Shown: positions 12,450 to 24,962, counted from the first letter of the stretch. The stretch is DNA of 64,000 nucleotides from Latrodectus hesperus (GCA_037975125.1 CM075853.1:52210458-52274457), one strand, 5' to 3'. Made by a program: numbers and translations. The notes: generated from the letters alone by a model not told the origin.

Positions 12450-12980
12450 TCAAGCATGACGGCGAAGATAAGAATATGTAAAATTCTCAAAGAAAAAGGC
12501 GCAACTCTCCTTCGCCAGCGAGCTGATGAACGAAATTCCCCATTTGAGAAAAGGAATGAACAGCGGCCAGGGTTATAATCTAGGTGGCAGCTTTATTTGC
12601 ACAATAACCTAAATGGATAAATGCATCAGAGGTTCATCAAATAAAATGTGTCCAGCTTTCTCACATCTCAAGAGAAGGGAACGACGCGTACCATTACTTC
12701 ATCAGGAGACGGCGGAAGAAAATAGTGCCTAGATATTGAAAAGGGTCTCATCACATCACAGCCGCTTCTAGAAAACAAAATGGCCGTTTAGGTGACTTAC
12801 GACTCGAAATCGTTACGGTAAAACGAGATTTTTGGCCATTTCGGGAGTTTCCCCCATTTGTGGGGGTGGGGAGAAATTGTATACCCCAGAGCTGTAAATG
12901 GGCCGTTAGCGGGGGGAATCTGTTTTACGGGAAAAGCGATTTTTCACCCACATTTCCTACATTTACGGTCCCAATATCCG
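12450..12980. promoter_or_regulatory. G+C-richer island, candidate conserved non-coding element
   Basis: This is the richest patch of the first 15 kb. It includes a small hairpin CCCCCA-TTTG-TGGGGG at 12851-12866, ACGCG near 12684, and repeated CGTTACGG/GTTTTACGGG words near 12810 and 12924. No frame translates convincingly on either strand. A regulatory role is inferred from its contrast with the flanks. Confidence 0.3.
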
Positions 12981-12989
12981 ACAGAACAT

Positions 12990-14210
12990 GTGCCAGTGAT
13001 TCGCATTCTGCTCGAATTATGAAAACGTGAAAAACCTTATAGCTGGAAATAGGTGCGAAAAAAAATATTTTTAGATGGAACACATTTATAGAAACTGCTA
13101 ATCGATTGGTGTAAATTGCCACTTTTTAAAAACTGAGAAATTCAATTTCACTTCGATAAAATATTCTTAAAATATTTCCCTATATCCGGTTTGTGAGGTT
13201 AAAAAATATTCAAGGCCCATTACTTTAACTATAAGAGTAATTTTTTTCAAATATTGTACCATTATCATATTTTACTTAACATGCAAAAATAGAAGTTACC
13301 TCCACAAAAGAGTTAAACATTCTTCTTTCGGTTAAGATACTATTTTGGGAAAAGAGAGGTAAATTTTAGAGCTTGATTTCTTAAGCACAAATCATTATTG
13401 AATTCTAAAGGGAAATTATGAATTACTCAAATTTACTCTTGCAATCACTTACGAAATCAAAATTTTGGCTTTTAAAGTATGAAGAAATATTTCAAATTGA
13501 TTTATGAGTCAAAATTGGTACAGAATACAATCGCATAGTATGAAGTTTCCATGAAAGAAGAATGGCTATTTTTTAATGAAAAATGATTGGTTATATTGAT
13601 TGGTGTGTATAAATTTTTAAGATTTTAAATAACAGATTCTTAAAACACTATTTTTAATGACTATATAAGAAAAAGAATAAATATCACACTTAGGTATATA
13701 ATTCTGCATCTTCTAATCTGCTAGATTGGCGAGAGAGAAAAAATATCGGTTTGGACAAGTAACATTTGTTTTGTTATTCTTCATCATTTTTTTTCCTTTA
13801 AATATATTTAATTTATTACAGAAACAATTTTGTTTACTAATATTAATTTGCGGAAAATTTTAACATGGAGTAGTAAAATAAATATTTTCCATACATTTTG
13901 TTTTCATGAAAACAAGAAAGCAGCAGAGACTCACATAGATATATATAAAATTTATACTGCTGATTGTTTTAACAAAATGAGTGAGTCAATATTAGTTTAA
14001 ATAATCTTATTGTGGACATTTTCCATTTAAAGCTGATAGACTTTCTAATCGACATTATTAAATTGATGTTGATAAAAGGAAAGCCATAAAATTTAATCGA
14101 ATTGTCATATTATTCCAAAAAATTGAAGAAAAAAGGTTACATGTTGTTTCCAATCTCTTATCTAGTCTGAAACCAATCCAAATCAATGTAACCGTTGACC
14201 GTCCGATACA
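12990..14210. other. AT-rich stretch, nothing recognised
   Basis: No element or gene could be supported. The small frame over 12925-13122 on the minus strand starts inside the preceding island and has no recognisable motif. Confidence 0.5.
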
Positions 14211-14212
14211 AG

Positions 14213-14302
14213 AAGTAGACAATAATGGATATCCTAACAATAACAAAAACGATATACCTAACAATCCATCCTAACAATAATGGATATACTAACAAGTCAG
14301 TC
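14213..14302. repeat. Imperfect local tandem repeat
   Basis: The words AATAATGGATATCCTAACAA (14221 onward) and AATAATGGATATACTAACAA (about 14277 onward) recur about 56 bp apart. Additional CCTAACAAT units lie between them. It sits directly upstream of the LINE fragment at 14.33 kb. Confidence 0.7.
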
Positions 14303-14324
14303 GTAGAAGTGCTGAGGTGATGCC

Positions 14325-14560
14325 TGTTATTGCTGACATTTAGGGCAAAGAAAAAACTTCTTGGCCTAAATACCAGCAAGCATTTGCCCAGAATAAGTGG
14401 GATTTTAAGTGTCCACAGGCAAATCGGGATAGACATGCGTTGGCCTGCTTGTCACATGAGAGAATTAGGGGAAGAACTGGTCGAGGTTACATATATCACT
14501 CCCAACTGGAGAGAGACCCCTTAAACTAGTTAATCAGCTCGATATTTTAGTTCAGCATGA
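14325..14560 (+). pseudogene. Decayed 3' fragment of a non-LTR retrotransposon ORF2
   Basis: A frame at 14330-14524 reads KLLGLNTSKHLPRISGILS, then VHRQIGIDMR, then CHMRELGEELVEVTYI, then PNWRE. This resembles the end of RT/RNase H-type LINE proteins: a leucine-rich stretch, GxLTGHxxIGxHxxRL, then a CxxC...EEETVEH...C zinc-binding segment and a CP motif. Here the second Cys, the His and the last Cys of that segment appear replaced (R, V and I), so it could not bind zinc. The recognition is by pattern only. The fragment is too short to assign a clade and there is no intact upstream RT. Confidence 0.45.
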
Positions 14561-14569
14561 ATTGGGGGA

Positions 14570-15040
14570 AAAATTGGTTTGCGGTCACTCAATAAAACGA
14601 ATCAATATTCACAAATATGCATTTCAAAAGCAATACAGCAGCATTTTTTGTAAGACGTATATATAACTAATGATAAAAAATGTATGTCTACAATATGAAT
14701 CGAAAACAATCATGGTCCAAACGTGATGAACCAACAGAAACTTCATCAAAAAAGAATTAGCTCTCAATTCAATGGAGTAACAAATATATTGTGTTTTGAA
14801 TTGCTTCTTCGCAAAGTAAAAACCCACACTGAGATATTTAGTACCATGAAGTTTATGAAATTGGAGAAAGTCAAAAACAAGAATTTAGAAATCGTAAAAG
14901 AATCGTATTACATTGAAATAACTTCTTACCAATCCAACAGTTATCATTCAACAAAAGATTTAGTATGATTTTTTTTATATTTCCATAAAAAACATATTTT
15001 GAAATGGATCATATGCAGAATAATTCACTTTAGCCATAGG
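14570..15040. other. AT-rich stretch, nothing recognised
   Basis: Short overlapping frames occur on both strands (14624-14827 minus, 14723-14968 plus), with no recognisable motif in either. Confidence 0.5.
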
Positions 15041-15043
15041 AAT

Positions 15044-15075
15044 GTTACTTCGATAAATCGATTTATCGAAATAAC
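15044..15075. repeat. 32-bp palindrome centred on ATCGAT
   Basis: The core 15049-15070 (starting TTCGATAAATCG) is perfectly self-complementary over 22 bp. After one mismatched pair (15048 and 15071), four more pairs match (GTTA/TAAC). It could be a dimer-binding site or a cruciform-forming sequence, or a chance event in AT-rich DNA. Confidence 0.85.
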
Positions 15076-15079
15076 TTTG

Positions 15080-17390
15080 ATCAATACTTCTTTAGTAAAA
15101 AAGATATCTTTTAGGAGGAGAAATCTATCTCAATTACTCTTCATGTATTTCGAGAAAAATTGTTTTTTCGAATTTACAAAACAAGAGATAATACTTTTAA
15201 AATAATTCTACTTTTGAAAAAAATATTACTTTGCAAAATACTATAAAAAACATACAAGTAATCTTTGTAAATATTCTCAATCCCAATATTTTGAGTGACA
15301 GGAAAAATTTAAATTCAAATATTAAATCTCAGAGGAATCAAAATTTGAGAAGTTAACTCTAACCTTAATAAAGATTTAAGCTATTTCAGTCGAATGTCAA
15401 GTAAAATACAATAAAATTTTCTAGTAATTGATAGTTGTATATTAATTTAAACCAATTTGAAAATTCACTAAAAAAATTGAACCTAAAAATCAAAAAACAA
15501 TCTCTAATGCTTTTTTTTATTTTTAATTAATGTAATTATATTGGACCACTGGCAGGTAAGATCTTAAGTTTGAAACCAAACACTGCATTTTATACAATAG
15601 GGGAGCTAATATACTCTCTCTCTCTCTGTATATATATATAACGTTCGAGATCTAAAGAAGTACTTTTTAAAACAATATGTGGCACGACGTGTAATGCATT
15701 AAGCTATTAAGTACAAATTTTGTGGTATTAGGAAAGTAATCTTCTCCAGTTTGAATAGTTAGCCCTAATTTCTATAGGTCGAATTCGAATCTGACAAGGC
15801 AAAGACTGTAGTAATAATAGTTTATTTATTCATAAGAACTTTTACAAAAGAATGCAGAGGAGGATGCTTTTTTAAGCGTCGATCTAAATAAATATAATAG
15901 GAAATTGTGAAACTAAATACGGTTCTTAAGAAACATTTTAGATCATTCTTAATAGCACATTGAGAAGGGCAATGTTAATATATAAATACAAAAATAAAAA
16001 CATACAGAACCAATTACTCAACTGAAAGTAACTTGGGAATAAAATTGCAAGTCACATGTAATATCTTTCAGAATAATTTGACCTAGAAATATTTCATTCA
16101 CTGAACAAATTGCATATACACATGTTTTTCAATAAGTGAAAGTACATCGTAATAAAATCCAATCGATAAATCCTAATGTTATATTTAAATTATAAAATAT
16201 CAATTTAGATTAATATATAAAATTTAGATTTGAAAAAATTACGATTGATTCTGTATTTAGTTAATAGCTTCGCATAATGTTTATATTCATATTCAAAAAA
16301 TGAAAATATGCTAGTTCAAAGTTATGAAGGCATCTATAAAAAGTGTTTTATTCTAAAAGGACAACGAAAATTACTCCGTGTTAATGGTAGGTGTTGCACA
16401 AAACAAAATTAAAAGAGCAAAAATATTTCTAACAGATTATGTTAAGCAATATAGATTTTTATGTTTATACATTGGCAACAAAGATTAAAAAGCTATGTTT
16501 TTTATTTCTACTTTCTTGTAAATTTTTGCTACTTTATAAACTACTTTACATACGATGAGGACCAAACTTAATGCTAAGTTTTTTGTAAATTTTATTTTTA
16601 CTCAATACATATAAGCTTTAATTAGCAAGACATTTCTTTATTTCTTTGATAGTAAGTAATTAATAATAAAGTACCTCTTAAGAAAATCTTCTAAGCAATT
16701 AAAAACTCTTGATTAATAAAATCTAAAGAATATTTTAAGCAATATTTTTATACTTTAATAAAATATAACTGAACTTCCAACAAACGAAAAATGTATTCAT
16801 TTGCAATGTAATTCATGCAAATATTTGTGGAGTACTTTGTTCTTACTTTATAATTTATTGATTTTATAATTCTATAAATTACAGAGAATTAATTTCCTAT
16901 AAGACTAACAATATAGAGATAGACTTACCGAGTGGATTGAAATAAATTATAAATTACACTTTTAAGTGTCTAAATTCGAATTCAACAAGTTGCTGGTTCC
17001 CCTAAAAAATAAATTAAATTATGTATCACATGTGGAAATTTAAAAACATTTTTAAAATAAATAAGAACATAATTTTTCTAAGAACTCATTATTATATACA
17101 TGTTACTAAAATTTTCGTTAGGGGAATAAAATAATAAAAATTTATGCAGTCAAATATTAGTAAATTGTAATTTGTTATTCGTTCATAATTTTTTTTGAAA
17201 ACTTATCTAGCATTTACACATGTTCTCTTACAAAAGTTTCAGTGACGATAATGAGGAAGTCTATTTGACAAAAATAGAGATGTGACGTCATTAGATAACG
17301 AAGATAAAAGAAATATTTCTAAAACAGAGATACTTTTCCTGTTGTTAAGGTCTGTTAATATGCAGTTTTTAATTTTTTATAATTTTCACA
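15080..17390. other. AT-rich stretch with a CT/TA microsatellite
   Basis: A (CT)n run passes into (TA)n at about 15614-15640. A weak SINE trace lies near 15.77 kb. Nothing else is recognisable. Confidence 0.5.
15750..15815 (+). mobile_element. Possible SINE head remnant (family A-like)
   Basis: GAATAGTTAGCCCTAA followed at tRNA-like spacing by ATTCGAATCTGAC and then GGCAAAGACTGTAGT resembles the head and start of the body of the copy at 6.4 kb. It is short and decayed, so the call is tentative. Confidence 0.35.
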
Positions 17391-17392
17391 TC

Positions 17393-17393
<1 letters not shown>

Positions 17394-17466
<73 letters not shown>
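17394..17466. repeat. (TA)n microsatellite, about 36 units
   Basis: A pure TA alternation ends in ATATTTATATATTTC. Open frames running through it (Ile-Tyr repeats) are artefacts. Confidence 0.98.
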
Positions 17467-17474
<8 letters not shown>

Positions 17475-17613
17475 TTCAGTTTATGATAGCGCAGAATATT
17501 CTTAATTTCGTTTTAATTCAATGGATATAATGCGATTTTAAGTGAAGATGTTTTCTCGTTTATATTTTGTTTTGGAAAAAAAAAGCTTTATTACCATATA
17601 AAGAATAATTTTT

Positions 17614-17750
17614 GACCACCCTGTCTAGTGGTTAACGTGCCTGATTGCGGATAGGGAGGTCCTGGGTTCGAATCCCGGTTCGTGCATGGATGTATTTTCT
17701 CTGTCTATCCTGTCTTTGTCTTTTCCATGAATGAAAAGGTTGTGAATGTA
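17614..17750 (+). mobile_element. tRNA-derived SINE, family B
   Basis: The tRNA-like head has an A-box region CTGTCTAGTGGTTAACGTGC and a perfect B box GGTTCGAATCC at 17665-17675. The head ends in CCCGGTTCGTGC and is followed by ATGGATGTATTTTCTCTG, then CTATCCTGTCTTTGTC. The head looks like a well-kept tRNA, but the fused body shows it is a SINE and not a tRNA gene. The body word recurs at the right edge of the window on the minus strand. Confidence 0.75.
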
Positions 17751-17844
17751 AAGAAACTTATAAAAATAACTTTGACGTGATTATTTTTGCTTTAGGAATG
17801 TAATGAACAAATCATGTTATTAGCATAACTATTGAAAAAAGAAA

Positions 17845-17960
17845 CGTGCTGGTCTGCTTCGTGAGGATCTCCTAAAGGATCCCGTTTCGGCTGCGTTGAA
17901 ATTAAAAGCGGACGATCTCAAGGATCTGATCTGATTTCAGATCAGAGAGATTAGTAAGAA
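17845..17960. promoter_or_regulatory. Short G+C-richer island with a perfect 22-bp hairpin
   Basis: GATCTCCTAAAGGATC and GATCTCAAGGATCTGA are near-duplicates within 70 bp. The second runs into a hairpin at 17925-17946 with arms TCTGATCTGA and TCAGATCAGA around TT. It is non-coding and its function is unknown. Confidence 0.4.
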
Positions 17961-17969
17961 CAAGAAAAA

Positions 17970-18870
17970 GTAACAATTTTTTTGTAGATTTATTTACATT
18001 TTATATTAAAATATACTCTTCCTGCAATTTAGAAGTCTATGACTATATGCAACAACTTAAGATGTAACTGAATATAGTAGGATCATAGACATATAAAATT
18101 GTTAGATATCAGTTATCAGTATTCGAGACGTGTATCGAATTTAAATTCACCTTTAAATCGTGATAATGTAACAAAATGATTCCAAAAATGTTCAGTCGGC
18201 ATCCAGATGTTTCGGTAGAAGCTATGATATGAGCGAAAGATATTGTAAAAGAAACCGTTTGTCATTGCAGAATTACCGAGAATAGTGTCATACTGAAAGC
18301 AAAAGAAGTAATTTCGAAATTTCAACTGATATTTAATAATTTAAGCAATTTACAATGGATAAAATAAATATAATTCGTTTTTTACACTGAGAATACAGTT
18401 AAAAAATTGTTATTAAAACATTTAGATTTTTAGACTTAGAATAAGTATTAAATCAAGTAGCAAAAACACTTTTTAAACTATTTCTCCAAACGTCATTAGA
18501 AAAAGAAGCCAAATATTAAAACGCCAAAAATAATTCAATCAATATTCATTATTAAATATGAGTTTAATATTCACTGTTTCGTTGTAGTCATGATTTATGA
18601 TACAGGAGTGAAATATATATATATAATAAACATTTATTGTGTTGTATGTTATTTTTATATAATATTTTAAAATAATGAATAGAGTAGGCTAAGAATGGAA
18701 ATGGAAATTTTATAAAAAATGGAAAAGTTTGATTTTCTTTCTGAGACGAATTTTTCTTTCCTGCTTTTCAGATAAATTAATAGATTTAATAAATCTATCA
18801 AATCGCCAAAAAACCTTGATCACGAAACTAAACTTTCCGATTTGACATTTTTCTTGCTCATCTTTCAGTT
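17970..18870. other. AT-rich stretch, nothing recognised
   Basis: The minus frame at 18116-18325 and its surroundings show no family motif and no repeat partner. Confidence 0.5.
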
Positions 18871-18879
18871 TTCTCCAGA

Positions 18880-19380
18880 ATAGAGCTAATCTTCAAAAGC
18901 TGGGAAAGTTAATTCTTTTTTTTTCTTCTTGTATTTATATGTGAGGTATTAAGAGAGATGAACACTTAGCGGTCGTCTTGGAGACAGGGAAAGGAAGGAG
19001 ATAAAAAAGGAGCTTAGAAAGGAATTTCATTCCTTTAAATGGGTTTCTTTTCCCATTACTTAATCAAAAGGGGTGGTTGGAAAAAGGGTTTTAACTTGCT
19101 GACTCGTCAACTTTGCAACCAATCATTTTTTATTAAAAAGTAATAAAGTTTACATCTTCTCATATATATTTGAAATTCTTACATAATTCCCTCCCACAAA
19201 TCGGCTATATCGGCGCGTTCTTTGAAGTCTGAATGGGCGCATTAAGGTGGGGGCGGATCCTCCTTCAGACCACAGAGATCTTGGAATATAAAATCAATAG
19301 CATTACTTTATTGAAAATCTCCTCTCTAAGTTCAGAGAAGGCCGTAATCCTTATCAATGGATAATGGCGAAGGAGTAAAA
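18880..19380. promoter_or_regulatory. G+C-richer island, candidate conserved non-coding element
   Basis: Purine/pyrimidine-biased blocks (AGGGAAAGGAAGGAG near 18987, TTTTCCCATTAC near 19048) are followed by a richer core at about 19200-19275 with CGGCTATATCGGCGCG. It has no coding pattern. Confidence 0.3.
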
Positions 19381-19389
19381 AATTATACG

Positions 19390-21680
19390 AAGATAAAACG
19401 TTTTAAAAGAAGTTCTAAAGCAGATTATAGTCAATGACACTTTTAAAAAATTAATTTTTTTAGAAAAATATATATGTTTGGATTAAAATGAGCGGATTAA
19501 GATACAAGAAATATATTATACAAAAATTTTTAAGGCATATCAATAAATAAAATATATATTGGATAAGATAGAGTTTACACAATTTGAATTATTTCCTATT
19601 AAAAATGACATACTTTATTAATATATCGTATTCGGAATCAGTAGCATTCTAATTATCTTTAACTTATTAAAAGAGTTTTTTTGAAGGTGATTTGAAGATT
19701 AGAAATTTTAGATGAAAAGGAATTTACCAAAAACTTGTTACATTCGTGGGAAAATGAAATAAACATTAGTTTACAGTTTCTCAAAGATTCATAAATTTTG
19801 ACATTATATTATATTAATCAATTTCTTAAATTGTGTGACAATGAATATGTAAATGAGCATTAGCTGCATACATACTACATATAACCTAACCTTACTTTAG
19901 TCCTTTAATACTATATATAATGGACCAAATGTAAAACAATACTTCCATTAAACTAAAAAAAAAATGCATAACATGTTCAGAGTTAGTAGAGGTCACAATT
20001 TATGCATTAACATTATACTAAAATTCCACATACATATTTATGGCGGGAAGTAAAGCAATGAATGAAAATAACCTAAATGGCAAGCAAACCGAGAGCAGCC
20101 GCAATTTCACAAATCACCATATTTATAGCTTCGTAGCATTAAAATTCAAGCTTAAAAGCATAGCTGCTCTTTAAAGGACACGACTTTTATGCTCAACACA
20201 GTAAAATAGATTGTTAATTATGTTTTAGGATGACAGCTTTAATTACATCATCACAAACTGTTAAAATTTGTATGGGAGCAACGAATATAGCTATTCACAG
20301 AGCAACTCTCCAAAGGGCACTCCTATACCAGACCTCGAGCATAATCCTAATGCCAAATGTGTGCCGCAATCAACATCCTGTGGGATTAATTCCTTCTGTT
20401 AGCAGCTGTTGAAATTACGCTCATTCACCTGATAAATGACGTACGCCAAATGGTCATTTTAATACGTTCATCATGTCTGCAGGATTTGCCATGACATCGT
20501 CATACAGGATTTTCCCATAATTTAATCATCTAAGACAGGAGATTGTTCAAATTCATTAAGGTCCCCATACAAAAACTTTTGATCAAAAATATTTTAAGGG
20601 AACATTTTTCTTTATATATTTTAATGGTGAAATTTAATCAATTCAAATGCAAACCGAAAATAATTTGTACCGCTCGAACAACCATTATTATGTCACACGA
20701 AAGAAGTTAATTTCATTTCTTATTCACGGAATCTAAACAAAGATAAAACAAATTAAATCAATTGTCCTTGCGAAAAGATAATTCATGGTATAAGCGGACA
20801 GGTGGTTTTGTTCCAAGAGTTTTGCTAATAAATCCACTGTAAATTACTGCAGTCTGTAATCAATTTAGGATGCAACCAAAGAATATAGGGTTGATAGTGT
20901 TTATATTTATGATCTAATGCGGAAAATAATTTTTCCATTTGCAATGAGTAACTTAGAAAAGCTGATGCTTCATCAAGAGTAGACCTCAAGAAGGACAACT
21001 TCAGAGTACCTAGCGCTCTATTGATACTTCAAAATTATTATAAAGCACTCTGTATATTCATTATATTCTCAGTAGGTCCAATATATAGAGGTATTTATTT
21101 CAATATGATATGTGTTTAAAATCATGTAGAAGAAAAATATCATATGAAGTTAACACTGTAGTATGATAGACTGCTACTTCCTTTTATATAAGTTTGCTTA
21201 ACTCCGGAGGATGAGGCGCAAACGTTCGAAGTAAGAAATGAATACAGTGCGATTTATATTTCTCTATAAAGCTTATAAATAATTTTTGGAATATTCAGAG
21301 TAAAAAGCTATATTAATTCTGAATAATTCATTTTCAAGCAAAAAAATCATATATATCAGCACATACATACAATTTACAGATGACCAAAATTTTAGTAAAA
21401 GAGGGAATTATGCACTAAGAATTAACTATAAAAATACTTAACTATTTATTTCACAATGACTTGTTTATTAAGAAATGTAATATTTTAGAAATAAAAGAAA
21501 TAATCGCTCTATTTTGCAATCAGTTTAGGTGTTTCCAATAAGTGTATGTGTGTGTGTGTGTGTTTCCCAAGTTTTTTTAATTATATTCCATTCTTAGAAT
21601 TATAATACAAAAATTTAAATCAATAACTTGATAATGGCGCTATTATTGTACTGGGGTCACAAAACAGGATACTTCGTATT
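19390..21680. other. Mixed stretch, a denser patch at 20.04-20.56 kb and a (TG)n
   Basis: The patch at 20040-20560 has higher sequence complexity than its flanks, with frames open on both strands near 20230-20412, but I recognise no protein. A short (TG)n lies at 21545-21563. The rest is AT-rich and unassigned. Confidence 0.4.
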
Positions 21681-21689
21681 ATTTTCTAG

Positions 21690-22030
21690 TTAACACATGC
21701 TCGATGAGCAATATAATGGCATAAGCTGCCAACATACGCTTGATCCATGCTTCGTCATCAGCCTATGGTTCACAATTACGATGCATAATCTTTGATTATG
21801 TCCTATAGAATGCACTCCAGATCTTTATAAAAGCTCATTGCCATTTTTTTTAAAGGCATAACACATAAGAATAATTTTTACATTATTTGGTACCTGTAGG
21901 TATCGGCGAAGATCGTCATAGTCCATCTTGGTCACCTGCTCAACATTAAAATTTATGAAGAATTACCTTCGATTATGCTTAGAATACACTCCAAATATTC
22001 AATATAGCTCAATGCAGGGTAAGAATGCTA
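21690..22030. repeat. Diverged tandem duplication, about 170-180 bp period
   Basis: The segment around 21785-21845 recurs around 21968-22020. Shared blocks include GATTATG, AGAAT-CACTCCA-AT and AGCTCA-TGC in the same order. Upstream partners (CATGCTTCGTCATCAGCC versus CATCTTGGTCACCTGC) also match loosely. The two units are old and diverged. Their origin is unknown; neither translates convincingly. Confidence 0.55.
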
Positions 22031-22289
22031 ATAAGTATCTTTTCACATCATTACTATTCAGAAGGTTCTAAAAAGTTTATTTCAGATGGTAAATTATAAT
22101 ACATAGTACGGTATAAATTAACATATGAATGAGGTTAACTTTTACTTTCTGATTTTAAAGTTAACTTTGGAAACACATATATTAGTTGATTGGTATGAAT
22201 ACAAATAACCTTTGGAAAACCTTTAGATTTATTTCTACGAGAGATGTAGCCGTATTTTTTTAATTCTAAACTGTAAATTCGAGTTTTAA

Positions 22290-22598
22290 CAGAATCATAA
22301 AGAGAACATATTCAAGCTATTTTTAGGTCTGTATAGGAGTACAATCTTGGTATACAGACCAAGTATTTTTTTAGTCTCAAAGGATGATATAGTGGCTAGA
22401 TTGGGAAATAAAATAGTTACACTAAATAACCTAGCATCACACACACAGAAATTCAATTTTGGAGTTACAACCCTGAAAAATGATATACAAAGTAGTAGTT
22501 TATCACTTATTTTAGAAGATGACATAAGAATACAGGAAACTTATGGTCGGTACAAAATTTGTTTTGAAATCAGGAGATTCAACACTATACGAATTTGA
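22290..22598 (+). other. Unrecognised 103-codon open frame
   Basis: The frame is open from after a stop at 22287-22289 to 22598. Residue composition is balanced for such AT-rich DNA, with segments such as KDDIVARLGNKIVTLNNLA and LEDDIRIQETYGRY. No domain is recognised. A 10-bp hairpin (GGTCTGTATA at 22326-22335 with 22351-22360) lies inside. Length is within chance expectation. It could be a lost exon or transposon fragment. Confidence 0.15.
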
Positions 22599-22619
22599 CG
22601 TAGAAGTTTAATAACAGAC

Positions 22620-24110
22620 TAATACATAATCTTTAAAAAATAATTCAGGTAGAATGATCGTTACTGCAGATCACACTTGTAATCAACTACTTAGTGATCA
22701 TACAATACCTTACAACTAATGAGCTGTGGGTCACTTTCGACAAAATAACTAGAATTAGTGATTTTTCAGAGCCTGGAGTCGTCTAACAAAGCTATTAAAA
22801 AAGTGACTCTTTCCCAAAAAGAAGGCTAATTGTTTTCTAGAATTATGACAGCATCATCTACAAACGTTATGTATTTATAATTTGTCTTAAAGCTTAAATT
22901 CTCTGAGAGAAATATTGCTATGATTGAATTATTGTTTTATTCAAACTACATGTACATTTATCAGGAGTCTTGATAACTCACATGATTCACTCACTGATTT
23001 TAATGTTTTCGAACGATTCTCGGCAATCCAGAGAAGCTTCATGCTTACAATTACAGCTTTATTCATTCCAACTTTGATGCATTTTCCAACGAATTGAACA
23101 CGTGATTTCTTGATGAAAGGAATTACAGTCGAAATTTTGGCAACATACAGATTTCAATAGCGACTAGTTAGAATTTGGATACTTTGATATTTTGAATCAT
23201 TATTTCCAAGTTAAATCATATACACAAAATCCAGTAAATAAAAAAATCCTGACGACTTTAGTAATTTCGAAAGCGAAACATGAATAAATGTAAATTCCAG
23301 TTTCTCAAATATTTACGTAGCAATAGAAAAAATTTATTAAAAGAAAACTATAAATGAAAAGAAAAATATAACTGCAAAAGGATTCTCCGAAAAAACTGCA
23401 AAAAATATTTCAGCTATATTTTAAGAATACTTTCTGAATTTTACTTATATATACCATATAATTAGCAATTTAGTTATTTTTATCTTTTTGAATCTTTTAG
23501 TGACCATAACTTGAACTGCAGTTATTTTTGAAACGCTATAAATAAGTTATAAAACACAAAAGTATATATAAGCATATAGTAAAAACATAATTTGATGAAG
23601 CAAAATACTTTTTTCCGAGGCCATGAAACTCTCAGCAGGTATAACATAAAACAGAATTATAAAAACCACAAAAATTATGTACAAAAATAATGTTTATTAA
23701 TACAGTGAAAATAAAATATTTATTATGTCACACTCGACTTAAAAGATAATTTACTTCAGCATTTATTTTTCAAAATAAATTTTTAAAAATACAGCTTAGA
23801 GCAACTAATTTATAAAAAATACAAATTAATGAAACTTTTATTACATACAATAAAAACGAACATTAAAATAAGACGACAGTAATAAAGTTTTAAAAAGAAT
23901 CAAACTGAAAAAATAGCATTTAGAATTTAGCTATTATTATTTTGTACAATAATAATTCGCCGAAAATTTTATGGCAACAATAACTAAAAAAATTTTTTTA
24001 AAAAATACAAATTTTATTACAATAAAACAAAGAAGTCCATCAAAATATCATTTTTAAGAAATAGGGACCCAAGTAGCATGAAGTTGGAAAAGAACTTTCA
24101 AATACTCTAG
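22620..24110. other. AT-rich stretch, nothing recognised
   Basis: No repeat or gene could be supported. Confidence 0.5.
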
Positions 24111-24560
24111 ATTTCTTTGAATTCTTAAGGGGAAAAAATCCCTTATTTGAGTAAACTAACGTGTGCGGGATATAGAATATATATATATATTTTCCCTTTT
24201 AAAAAACTTTCTATTCATAAATGGTCTCGGGTAAAGTTCTTTATGGACAAAGTGGCAAAGGCGGGCCTCCATGATAAACGATGCCAGTACAAAAGGAGCT
24301 TGGCTAAGGAAAAATGATTATTTATAAGGGTCGCGGATCTGGGGGAGAAATATGGCAAAAAAGTTATTCAGGGAAAGATAAATGATTTAGGAAAACCAGG
24401 CCAAGAAAGTTATGACTTATTTTCACCCACTGGGGAAAAAATTCACTACATCCCTTTCCTCATCACATTTTTTCCCTATCTTCTACACAATGTGGGTGAG
24501 GATTTGATAAGATTTTAAACTGGGTTTTACTCAATTATTAACTTTTTCCCCCTAGAAGTC
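24110..24560. promoter_or_regulatory. G+C-richer island with repeated GGGAAAA/TTTTCCC words
   Basis: At least five GGGAAA-type words occur on the two strands (near 24130, 24190, 24370, 24433 and 24470). They surround a core with GGCAAAGGCGGGCCTCC at about 24252. Non-coding on both strands. A regulatory role is inferred. Confidence 0.3.
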
Positions 24561-24962
24561 GTTTTTATAAAATTGATTTTTGATGATGTGGAGATTTTCT
24601 AATGGTTTTTTGAAATGTAAAATGGATTTTCAAACATACGTCTGTAAATTTTTTATAAGTGAATTAAGGGAAATTTAATTAACGTCTGAAATTATTTCCT
24701 AAGGAAATAAAGAAAAAAAATGGGATTTATTAAAATTTTAATGATATAACACGAGCTATATTCGGCTCGTATAAAGTGGGGAATTATCTATGCAATGAAA
24801 GGAAGACAATTTGAATGAAATATTAAGAAAAAAATAGGAAAAAAAGAAATTTCTATTAAATTTAAAAACAAAAATTCGTTAAAATTTTGGAGATAATAAA
24901 GAAGATAACATTAATCGGTAAGCTAAAATATTACTTCATTTATTTACTCACATAATATTCAG

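Noticed and set aside
16970..17000. Possible minus-strand SINE B box (TTGAATTCGAATTTAG)
   Set aside because: No A-box or body match on either side; likely a chance AT-rich word.
17282..17530. Open frames with long Ile-Tyr repeats through TA tracts (also near 24.94, 41.27-41.67 and 61.15-61.40 kb)
   Set aside because: TA alternation has no stop codon in any frame; these are microsatellite artefacts.
17614..17690. Apparent tRNA gene
   Set aside because: Good A and B boxes, but the head is fused to the family B SINE body that recurs at the window edge, so it is a SINE head. The same applies to 6366-6440.
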